Source: Chthoniobacter flavus
GTDB lineage: Bacteria; Verrucomicrobiota; Verrucomicrobiia; Chthoniobacterales; Terrimicrobiaceae
Assembly: GCA_945883435.1 (NCBI GenBank)
Contig: CAMCXK010000021.1
Location: 1-45,026 of the forward strand
Length of the DNA: 45,026 nt
Reading direction: 5' to 3'
Positions 1 through 6,862 of the stretch are shown piece after piece. The notes beneath the pieces are model-generated. The model was not told the origin of the DNA, searched no databases, and saw only the letters and a program-made list of their open reading frames with translations. The stretch's first letter is position 1. Every line of letters begins with the position of its first letter. Made by a program: the position numbers and the translations under genes.

Positions 1-547
1 AGGGCTCACTTGGGAGGTCCTTCTCTCCGGCGATCCCAAGGCCGTGTGGGCCACGTGCGTGAACGGGTTCTCATTGGCCCGCGTGCTCATCTGGATCCCG
101 ATGCTGATCTCGTTCGTGATTTTTCTGATCGCGATGTTCGCGGAAACCAACCGCGCGCCGTTCGACCTGCCCGAGGCCGAGCAGGAACTGGTGGGCGGCT
201 ACCACACCGAATATTCCGGCATGGGATTCGCCTTGTTCTTCCTGGGGGAATACGCCGCGATGATCGCCGGATCGGGTGTGATCGTGACGCTCTTTCTGGG
301 CGGTTGGAGCCTGCCGCTGCTGCCGGACGGATCGATGCCCGGTATCTGGGGTGTGGTTTTCGGACTTGCCAATATCGGCGTGTTCTTTGCCAAAATCATC
401 GCGTTGCTGGTTCTTTTCATCTGGGTCCGCTGGACGGTGCCGCGCTTCCGCTATGACCAGTTGATGAAGCTCGGTTGGTATTTCTTTTTCGAATTGGCGC
501 TGGTGAACATTTTCATCACCGCCTTTGTGCTGGCTTATATCAAGTAG
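1..547 (+). CDS. nuoH: NADH-quinone oxidoreductase subunit H, 3' part
   Basis: This is the C-terminal part of the complex I membrane subunit NuoH, which sits at the junction of the peripheral and membrane arms and helps form the quinone site. The reading frame enters the window at base 2 with no start, so the gene is cut by the window edge. The family signature [16 protein letters not shown] followed by [14 protein letters not shown] is intact, and three to four hydrophobic helices follow, ending in a short AYIK tail at a TAG stop. Other nuo genes would be expected to the left. hisD starts nine bases after the stop, so the two may be cotranscribed. Identification is secure; only the upstream extent is unknown. 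Confidence 0.96.
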   Translation, partial: GLTWEVLLSGDPKAVWATCVNGFSLARVLIWIPMLISFVIFLIAMFAETNRAPFDLPEAEQELVGGYHTEYSGMGFALFFLGEYAAMIAGSGVIVTLFLGGWSLPLLPDGSMPGIWGVVFGLANIGVFFAKIIALLVLFIWVRWTVPRFRYDQLMKLGWYFFFELALVNIFITAFVLAYIK

Positions 548-556
548 CCCGGACCC

Positions 557-1843
557 ATGATCGTGCTCCGACCCGAAGACAAGGCCTACCCGGCCGCGCT
601 GGCGAAGCTCACCCGCCACTATGCCGCGGACCCGGCGGTGCGACGGACGGTGGAGGATATCATCGCCGGTGTGGCCCGCGGTGGCGACCAAGCCCTGCGA
701 AAATACACCAAAAAATTCGGCGGACCCGATCTGGCCCCGGCGCAAATTCCCGTCACACCCCAGGAAATTGCCGAAGCACTCGCGGGCTTGGAGCCTTCCG
801 TGGCGAAGGCGATCGAGGCGGCCCGATCGAATGTGCGCGCGTTCGCCAAGCGGAGCCTGCGCAAGAGCTGGTTCATGAAAAACCGCCAGGGCACCGTGAC
901 CGGCGAGCGCTTCGATCCTTTCCAGCGGGTTGGAATTTACATACCCGGCGGCACCGCGCCGCTCGTTTCAACGGCTGTCATGACCTGCTCATTGGCGGAG
1001 GCTGCGGGTGTTCCGGAGATCGTTGCGGTCACACCCGCTTCCAAGGAGGGCCGCATCCACCCGGCGTTGCTTGCCGCCCTGGCCCGCTGCGGGGCCACCG
1101 AAATCTACCGGGTCGGCGGAGCCCAAGCCGTGGCCGCGCTGGCGTTCGGAACGCCCACGATCCTGCCCGTGCAAAAAATCTTCGGTCCGGGAAACGCCTA
1201 TGTGGTCGAAGCCAAGCGCCAGGTGTTCGGCCGAGTGGCGATCGATCTTCTTCCAGGCCCCAGCGAAGTGCTGGTGATTGCCGACGAAACCGCAAACCCG
1301 AAGTGGGTCGCCGCCGATCTGCTGGCACAGGCCGAACACGGGCACGGCAGCGAAGCGGTTTTGCTCACGACCTCGGCGAGGGTTCTCAACGCCGTGGCGA
1401 AGGAGGTGCCCCGCCAAACAAAACTCTCCCGCCGCCCGTCGGAGATGGCCAAAGCCCTCGAAAAAACGCGTCTTCTGCTGGTTGAAAACATGGAAACGGC
1501 CATCCGTCTCGCGAATGAATACGCTTCGGAACACGTTTCCATCGCCGCCAAGGATCCCGGTGCCATTGCCCTGCAACTCCGCACCTCGGGAGCGGTTTTT
1601 CTCGGCGGACTCTCGCCTGTCGTCGGCGGGGATTTTCTGGCCGGGCCCAGCCACGAACTCCCGACGGGTGGGGCCGGACGCTCGTTTGCGGGGCTCACAG
1701 CCGACCAGTTTCAACGCCGCACCAGCGTGGTGCTTTACGACGAGAAATCGCTCGCGGCCTCGCTGCCGCATCTGGAGACGTTCAGCCGCATCGAGGGCCT
1801 TGACGCCCATGGCCGCTCGGCCTCCATCCGGCTCGAGCGGTGA
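557..1843 (+). CDS. hisD: Histidinol dehydrogenase
   Basis: HisD carries out the last two steps of histidine biosynthesis, oxidising L-histidinol to L-histidine with two NAD+ and a bound zinc, in the cytoplasm. The 428-residue product has the usual family length. Visible are the PGPSEVLVIADETANPKW signature, the zinc ligands Q258 and H261 in LLAQAEHG, the catalytic pair E325-H326 in ASEHVSI, the GDFLAGPSHELPTGG segment containing another metal ligand, and a histidine near the C-terminus (DAHGRS). The ATG is nine bases after nuoH. The TGA overlaps the GTG of folP (GTGA). No other his genes are in the window, so histidine synthesis genes appear dispersed in this genome. Confidence 0.98.
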   Translation: MIVLRPEDKAYPAALAKLTRHYAADPAVRRTVEDIIAGVARGGDQALRKYTKKFGGPDLAPAQIPVTPQEIAEALAGLEPSVAKAIEAARSNVRAFAKRSLRKSWFMKNRQGTVTGERFDPFQRVGIYIPGGTAPLVSTAVMTCSLAEAAGVPEIVAVTPASKEGRIHPALLAALARCGATEIYRVGGAQAVAALAFGTPTILPVQKIFGPGNAYVVEAKRQVFGRVAIDLLPGPSEVLVIADETANPKWVAADLLAQAEHGHGSEAVLLTTSARVLNAVAKEVPRQTKLSRRPSEMAKALEKTRLLLVENMETAIRLANEYASEHVSIAAKDPGAIALQLRTSGAVFLGGLSPVVGGDFLAGPSHELPTGGAGRSFAGLTADQFQRRTSVVLYDEKSLAASLPHLETFSRIEGLDAHGRSASIRLER

Positions 1844-2679
1844 TCTGGAAAATCCGCTCCCGCCTCCACGACCTCGCCAGCCGGGGCTGGATCATGGGGA
1901 TCTTGAACGTCACTCCCGATTCGTTTTCCGACGGCGGGGCGTTTTTGGATCCTTCCCTGGCACTGGCCCACGCCCGGCACATGATTGCGGAGGGGGCCGA
2001 CCTGATCGACGTGGGTGGCGAATCGACGCGCCCCGGCGCCGAACCCGTTCCGGCGGACGAACAAATCCGCCGCGTGATTCCCGTGATCCAGGCCCTCCGG
2101 GCCGGTTCGGAGGTGCTTGTTTCGATCGACACAGCGGATGCCAAGGTCGCCGAAGCCGCTTTGCATGCGGGAGCGGATATCATCAACGATGTCACTGGGC
2201 TGCGGGGGGATCCCCGCATGGCGCCATTGGCAGCGGAAAGCGGGGCGGGCGTCGTGCTCATGCACATGCAGGGAACCCCCCGCACCATGCAACGATCTCC
2301 GGCCTACAACGATGTGGTGGCCGAGGTCGGGGATTTTTTTCGACAGAGCCTGGATCACGCCCTAGCGTCCGGCATCGATCCGATGTGTGTGGCTCTCGAT
2401 CCAGGAATCGGCTTCGGCAAATCCGCCGGGCACAACCGCCTGTTGCTCGCAAACACGGCGACTCTGGCCGCCATTGGCCGTCCACTGGTGATCGGCGTCT
2501 CGCGCAAGTCGTTTTTATCCACGATCACGGGCTCCGCGGATCCTGCCGGCCGTTTCTGGCCCGGGGTCGCCTTGACCGCGCTGTGCCGCCGGTTCGGGGC
2601 GCACATTTTCAGGGTGCATGATGTCAAACCCCACCGGGAGGCGCTTCGGATGACCGAGGCGATCGGGCGCGGTGTTTGA
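1840..2679 (+). CDS. folP: Dihydropteroate synthase
   Basis: FolP condenses 6-hydroxymethyl-dihydropterin pyrophosphate with p-aminobenzoate to make dihydropteroate in folate synthesis, and is the sulfonamide target. The TIM-barrel motifs are all present: MGILNVTPDSFSDGG, LIDVGGESTRPGA, DIINDVTGLRGD, VLMHMQGTPRTM, LDPGIGFGKSAGHN and GVSRKSFL. I chose the GTG start that overlaps the hisD stop, giving 279 residues. An internal ATG at 1894 would start directly at MGILNV and seems too short, because it removes the first strand of the barrel. The 3' end overlaps the cdaA start by eight bases. In many bacteria folP also neighbours glmM, as it nearly does here. Confidence 0.97.
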   Translation: MIWKIRSRLHDLASRGWIMGILNVTPDSFSDGGAFLDPSLALAHARHMIAEGADLIDVGGESTRPGAEPVPADEQIRRVIPVIQALRAGSEVLVSIDTADAKVAEAALHAGADIINDVTGLRGDPRMAPLAAESGAGVVLMHMQGTPRTMQRSPAYNDVVAEVGDFFRQSLDHALASGIDPMCVALDPGIGFGKSAGHNRLLLANTATLAAIGRPLVIGVSRKSFLSTITGSADPAGRFWPGVALTALCRRFGAHIFRVHDVKPHREALRMTEAIGRGV

Positions 2680-3547
2680 GGTGCTGGCGAATTTCCTGCA
2701 GGTCCATTGGACCTCCGGAGTGGAGATCGCGATCCTCGCCGTGGTCATCTACCATATCTACATCAACCTCCGGGGGACCTTGGGAGCACGGATTCTGGTG
2801 GGACTGGCGGTGGTGGTGCTCACACTCACGCTGCTTTCGCAAATTTTCAATTTGGAGGTGATTGGCTGGCTCTTGAAGAGCTTGTCGGTGTTTCTGGCCA
2901 TCGCGCTGGTGGTGATTTTTCAACCCGAGCTGCGCCGGGCCTTGACCGAGTTGGGCAGCCACCGCCTTTTCACCTCGGCCCTCCAGGAACGCCAAGTGAT
3001 CGAGGAGATCACCGATGCGGTGTTCGAGATTTCCAGCAAGGGATTCGGCGCGTTGATCGCGATCGAGCGCGAACTCAGCCTCAAAGCGGTGGTGGAAACC
3101 GGCGTCGCCCTCGATGCGAAGTTTTCAAAGGAACTGGCCTTGACCGTTTTTCACCCCAAGACCGTTCTGCACGACGGCGGCATGGTTTTGAGTGGCGACC
3201 GCATCGTGGCCGCCGCCTGTATTTTCCCGCTCACACAGCGCGAGGACCTCGACCGCAATCTTGGCCTGCGACATCGCGCCGGGCTGGGACTCGGAGAGGA
3301 CTCGGATGCCTTGAGTATCGTTGTTTCGGAGGAAACCGGACAGGTTTCGATTTGTCACGAGGGCCGGATCGAGCGCAATTTAACCGTCGAAAAATTCCGG
3401 CGCCGCCTTGCGGAGCTTCTCACGCAGGACATTCATGAAAGCGATCCTTCTCAACAACTGGAAAATCAAACTCGCGAGCCTTCTCCTGGCCATCGCCCTC
3501 TGGTATCTCATCAAACAGAACGTCGCCCCCCAGCCGGGCCGGTTTGA
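2672..3547 (+). CDS. cdaA: Membrane-anchored diadenylate cyclase CdaA (DacA)
   Basis: CdaA makes the second messenger c-di-AMP from two ATP at the inner membrane. The 291-residue product has three N-terminal membrane helices (about residues 10-85) and then a DAC domain. The RHR motif is intact (LGLRHRAGLG) and the SIVVSEETGQVSI segment matches the family, but the usual DGA motif reads HDGGM, so the alanine is a glycine. The start is GTG, overlapping the folP stop by eight bases. It is followed by a small membrane protein and glmM, reproducing the cdaA-cdaR-glmM order known from Firmicutes, where CdaR and GlmM modulate cyclase activity. The tail beyond the DAC domain is proline-rich and overlaps the next ORF by 113 bases. 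Confidence 0.95.
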   Translation: MFEVLANFLQVHWTSGVEIAILAVVIYHIYINLRGTLGARILVGLAVVVLTLTLLSQIFNLEVIGWLLKSLSVFLAIALVVIFQPELRRALTELGSHRLFTSALQERQVIEEITDAVFEISSKGFGALIAIERELSLKAVVETGVALDAKFSKELALTVFHPKTVLHDGGMVLSGDRIVAAACIFPLTQREDLDRNLGLRHRAGLGLGEDSDALSIVVSEETGQVSICHEGRIERNLTVEKFRRRLAELLTQDIHESDPSQQLENQTREPSPGHRPLVSHQTERRPPAGPV

Positions 3548-3599
3548 ATTTCTCCGGTCCCCCGCTTCTGACGTCACATTGATTCAAAAAAAACCATGA
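3435..3599 (+). CDS. Minimal YbbR/CdaR-like membrane protein
   Basis: This 54-residue ORF starts at ATG 3435 inside the 3' end of cdaA and ends in an ATGA overlap with glmM. It begins MKAILLNNWKIKLASLLLAI, continues ALWYLIKQNV, and then has about 24 polar residues. The pattern of a short NNW-K-KL-SLLLA-LW membrane helix is how YbbR/CdaR proteins start, and it occupies exactly the CdaR position between cdaA and glmM. No YbbR repeats follow: the protein stops after the helix. Either this is a naturally minimal CdaR-like partner or the remnant of a truncated cdaR. Position and helix pattern make coding likely; the functional call is inference. Confidence 0.7.
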   Translation: MKAILLNNWKIKLASLLLAIALWYLIKQNVAPQPGRFEFLRSPASDVTLIQKKP

Positions 3600-4975
3600 G
3601 TTCCGGGAAAAAATTGTTCGGCACCGACGGGGTGCGCGGCGTCGCCAATATCGAGCCGGTGACAGCCGAAACCGCCTTGAAACTGGGCCGGGCCGCCGCC
3701 CATGTTTTTGCGCAGCGGCGGGATCCGTCGCGTTCGGGCCGCCTGCGCATCGTCATCGGCAAGGACACCCGCCTGTCCGGCTACATGCTGGAAAGCGCCA
3801 TGGTCGCAGGCCTCACCTCCCTTGGCGCCGATGCCCTCCTGATCGGACCCCTGCCGACACCGGGGGTGGCCTACATCACCCGCTCCCTCCGCGCCGACGC
3901 GGGAATCGTCCTCTCCGCTTCCCACAATCCCTACGAAGACAACGGCATCAAATTCTTCCGCCACGACGGCTACAAACTGGATGACGAAATCGAGGCCCGG
4001 ATCGAGCACCTTGTTTTCAGTGGTGAAATCGAAAACATCCGGCCCACCGCCACGAAAATCGGGAAGGCCTACCGCATCGATGACGCCCTCGGCCGCTATG
4101 TCGAGTTCGCCAAGCAAAGCTTCCCGCGCGGATTGACTCTGGAATCGCTCCGCATCGCCCTCGATTGCGCAAACGGCGCCTCTTACAAAACCAGCCCGTG
4201 CATCCTGCGCGAACTCGGAGCCGATCTCGTCGTGAACCACAACCATCCCAACGGCACCAACATCAACGCCGATTGTGGCAGCACCCACCCGGGACACATT
4301 CAAAAACTCGTGCGCGAGTGCAAGGCCCAGATCGGCATCACGCACGATGGCGATGCGGACCGGGTTCTTCTGTGTGACGAGAACGGCGACCTCGTGGACG
4401 GCGACGAAATCATGGCGATCGCCGCCATCGACCATCTGCAGCGCGGCTGCCTGGAGGGAAACACCCTGGTCGCCACTGTCATGAGCAACTTCGGGCTCGA
4501 CGAAACACTCGAATCCCGGGGCGGCAAGGTCCTTCGCACCAAGGTTGGCGACCGCCACGTCATCGAGGCCATGCTTCGCCACGGGCACAATGTCGGTGGC
4601 GAGCAGAGCGGACACATGATCTTCCGCGACTATGCCACGACCGGCGACGGGATCGTCAGCGCCCTCCAAATCCTCCGCGTGATGACCGAAACCGGCCAAC
4701 CGCTCAGCGAACTCAAAAAAGTCCTGAAAAAATACCCCCAGGCCCAGCGCAACCTCCGCGTGAAGGAAAAGCCCCCGCTGGAATCCATGGCCGGGGTCCA
4801 ATCCCTCCTCGCCGCCGCCGAGTCGGAATTGAACGGCAAAGGCCGCGTCCTGCTCCGCTACTCGGGCACCGAGCCCAAAATCCGCCTTCTCCTGGAGGGC
4901 CGCGACCAGGCATCCATCGATCGCCACGCCGACCGCATCGCCGCCGAGCTCCAATCCACCATCGGCGAGGGCTAA
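3596..4975 (+). CDS. glmM: Phosphoglucosamine mutase
   Basis: GlmM converts glucosamine-6-phosphate to glucosamine-1-phosphate on the route to UDP-GlcNAc for peptidoglycan and LPS. The 459 residues contain KLFGTDGVRGVAN at the N-terminus, the phosphoserine loop SASHNPYEDNGIKFF with the catalytic serine at residue 109, the metal loop DGDADRVLLCDENGD, the sugar-binding GGEQSGHMI and the C-terminal phosphate-binding RYSGTEPKIRLLLEG. The ATG overlaps the preceding stop (ATGA), indicating translational coupling to the cdaA module. In B. subtilis, L. lactis and related species GlmM binds and inhibits CdaA; whether that holds here is unknown. It is the last gene of the plus-strand run. Confidence 0.98.
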   Translation: MSSGKKLFGTDGVRGVANIEPVTAETALKLGRAAAHVFAQRRDPSRSGRLRIVIGKDTRLSGYMLESAMVAGLTSLGADALLIGPLPTPGVAYITRSLRADAGIVLSASHNPYEDNGIKFFRHDGYKLDDEIEARIEHLVFSGEIENIRPTATKIGKAYRIDDALGRYVEFAKQSFPRGLTLESLRIALDCANGASYKTSPCILRELGADLVVNHNHPNGTNINADCGSTHPGHIQKLVRECKAQIGITHDGDADRVLLCDENGDLVDGDEIMAIAAIDHLQRGCLEGNTLVATVMSNFGLDETLESRGGKVLRTKVGDRHVIEAMLRHGHNVGGEQSGHMIFRDYATTGDGIVSALQILRVMTETGQPLSELKKVLKKYPQAQRNLRVKEKPPLESMAGVQSLLAAAESELNGKGRVLLRYSGTEPKIRLLLEGRDQASIDRHADRIAAELQSTIGEG

Positions 4976-4983
4976 AACGGGGG

Positions 4984-5002
4984 GGCGGGTCGACCGCCTT
5001 TT
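4984..5002 (+). terminator. Short hairpin with T-run after glmM
   Basis: GGCGG (4984-4988) pairs with CCGCC (4994-4998) around a five-base loop, followed by TTTT. It lies just after the glmM stop, before a convergent gene, where termination of the hisD-glmM run is expected. The stem is only five pairs, so the call is modest. Confidence 0.45.
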
Positions 5003-5036
5003 CAGACTCCGCTGCGATACTCCGGGGTGCCTTGAA

Positions 5037-6452
5037 CTATGGTCGCCGCGCGTGGCCCTTGGGTTTCCAGAGAATCCAGAGACCCGCGGCGACAACGGCA
5101 CCCGATGCGGCCAGAAGACCAAACCTCTCGGGGGCTGCTGGAAACGGCACAAATGTTCCATAAAGGGCCAAAGACGGCGCAAGGGTTGCCGCCGGGAAGA
5201 GGATCCAACGCCATGCGGGCTGTTCGGATTTGGATTGCCACATGATCCGCACCGCTCCAAGGGCGAGTCCACTGTAGACAACCACCAGAAGCACCGCTTG
5301 GGCGGTGGCGGTCACAAAAAGCGATTCGTAGCGCTGGCCCGGCGGGATGAGAAAACCGGCGGCGAGGGCGAGCAATCCACAGGCGAGCACCACATCGGAG
5401 GCGGCCCGGGGAGTTCCCTGACGATTGGTGGAGGCCCAGCGGGCGGGCAGGAATCCCGAGCGGGCCAACGCGAAAATCCCGCGCGCGGCAGCCACGCTGA
5501 AGCCGATGCAAGTGGCGGTGAAATCGACCAGAACGGCCAACCGGATCCAGAAGCCGGCCCAGGAACCGAGGAGTTGATCGGCCATTCGCGCATAGCCGTC
5601 CATCGCGCTTCCCCAGTCCTTGGCGACATTGGCAGGGCCATAAAAAATGGTGCCCGCATACGAACAAAGAACAAGGAGCAGGGCCACGCCAGCCACCGTT
5701 CCGACAAGCGCGAGGGGAATGTAACGCCGGGGATTCCGGGTTTCCTCGGCGAGACTGCCGGCCGTTTCAAAGCCGCCGAAAAGCAAGATGCAAAACAGCA
5801 AGGCCCCGAACAGATCTCCTCCGTGCGGGTTGTTCCAGGAAAAGACCTGCCAGGTGTTGCCGGAACCCGCCTGAAGGATTGCCGCAACCGCTGTGAGGAC
5901 AAACGGAATCACCGACAAGGCGATGATACCGAGTTGCACCTTGGTCGCAGCCCGCGCCCCGCAGCGGTTCAACACCCACGCCACAGCAATGACCGCACCC
6001 GTTCCAGCCCACCACGGAACGGCTTGCCCGAGGTAAAGGTGGAAGAACCGCGAGCCCAGCTCGCCGACCGCGATTGTGAATCCAGCGGCCCCCGAAAAGA
6101 GCAGCGACAAGACGTATAAGCCGAGCACCGCGACACCGGCCCGTGCTCCCCAAGCGCGCCCGATGTAGTCCCCGATGGCGCCGGCTCCACCGGTTTCGGA
6201 GGCGTAAAATGCCACCACCATCGCAAAGACAACCATCCCCGCCGCAGCCAGTAGAACCGCCAAAGGAGCCGTGGCTCCAGCCACAGACGCCACAATACCG
6301 AGGAAAAGGGCCACGTCGATCAACGGACCAATCGAGAAACATTGGCCGACCAGCTGCCAGAGCCCCACCTGCGGTGCGGCCGGGGGATGTCCCGGCTCCT
6401 TAATGCGTATGCTCACAAGAGCAGACGTATTCAGGCTTTTTGCACCCGCCAC
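5037..6452 (-). CDS. APC-superfamily amino acid permease
   Basis: This is an inner-membrane transporter of the amino acid-polyamine-organocation superfamily, with about twelve hydrophobic segments across up to 471 residues. The family hallmark in the first helix region is AFYASETGGAGAIGDYIGRA, and helix 6 is preceded by LLFGGFETAGSLAEETRNPR, the typical F-E-x-x-G-x-x-AEE-x-x-NP-R motif. Substrate cannot be read from sequence. The start is unresolved: the GTG at 6452 lies within the preceding gene, while GTG at 6416 or 6368 would reduce or avoid the overlap, and none has a clear ribosome site. It lies downstream of the metal-efflux genes on the same strand and may simply be cotranscribed. Confidence 0.88.
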   Translation of the reverse strand: MAGAKSLNTSALVSIRIKEPGHPPAAPQVGLWQLVGQCFSIGPLIDVALFLGIVASVAGATAPLAVLLAAAGMVVFAMVVAFYASETGGAGAIGDYIGRAWGARAGVAVLGLYVLSLLFSGAAGFTIAVGELGSRFFHLYLGQAVPWWAGTGAVIAVAWVLNRCGARAATKVQLGIIALSVIPFVLTAVAAILQAGSGNTWQVFSWNNPHGGDLFGALLFCILLFGGFETAGSLAEETRNPRRYIPLALVGTVAGVALLLVLCSYAGTIFYGPANVAKDWGSAMDGYARMADQLLGSWAGFWIRLAVLVDFTATCIGFSVAAARGIFALARSGFLPARWASTNRQGTPRAASDVVLACGLLALAAGFLIPPGQRYESLFVTATAQAVLLVVVYSGLALGAVRIMWQSKSEQPAWRWILFPAATLAPSLALYGTFVPFPAAPERFGLLAASGAVVAAGLWILWKPKGHARRP

Positions 6453-6840
6453 ACATGGAAAGATCGAGCTGGAACTTCGCCAAAGCCGGTTTTTCCCCGG
6501 GGAGGGATTGGATTTGGAGAATCACGGGAAATACCCTTCCATCCGGAAGGGGATTTTCAGACACGAGACTCTCGCCCTCCGGTTGAAAGGTCAGCCGGAC
6601 CGGAGCGCGGCGGTCCCCGGTTGTCACCGTGGCAGTCCGATCACCCGGAGATACCACGGCTCCGTCCACAAACGTTAGTCGCACCCGCCGGTCGGGGAGA
6701 ACGAGAAACTCCACCGCTGGCTTCATGGTGGTGAGAAGGCGGCCGCCATTGGGGCCGGTTGGAGTGGCACCATGTCCCGGCCCCGCAAGCGCGGGAGCAA
6801 GTGTCAGGGCAAGGGTGGTGAGGAGGTGCGGGATTTTCAT
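6400..6840 (-). CDS. Secreted small protein with Cys/His metal-binding tail
   Basis: The 146-residue product starts MKIPHLLTTLALTLAPALAG, a clear Sec signal peptide, and ends in CGGCKKPEYVCSCEHTH, four cysteines and two histidines in the last 17 residues. The middle is a predicted beta-rich domain (VEFLVLPDRRVRLTFVDG and following). I do not recognise a named family. The first residues after the signal (GPGHGATPTGPNGGRLL) resemble proteins found beside CzcA/CusA pumps. It follows the RND pump gene by 22 bases, so a role as a periplasmic metal-binding accessory is a reasonable inference. Its stop lies inside the longest form of the downstream permease ORF. Confidence 0.85.
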   Translation of the reverse strand: MKIPHLLTTLALTLAPALAGPGHGATPTGPNGGRLLTTMKPAVEFLVLPDRRVRLTFVDGAVVSPGDRTATVTTGDRRAPVRLTFQPEGESLVSENPLPDGRVFPVILQIQSLPGEKPALAKFQLDLSMCGGCKKPEYVCSCEHTH

Positions 6841-6862
6841 GGGATGTTTTGTGGATGCTGGT

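Noticed and set aside
3584-5281. 565-codon open frame on the minus strand over glmM
   Set aside because: It is antisense to an unmistakable glmM, composition is typical of a high-GC shadow frame, and no motif is recognisable.
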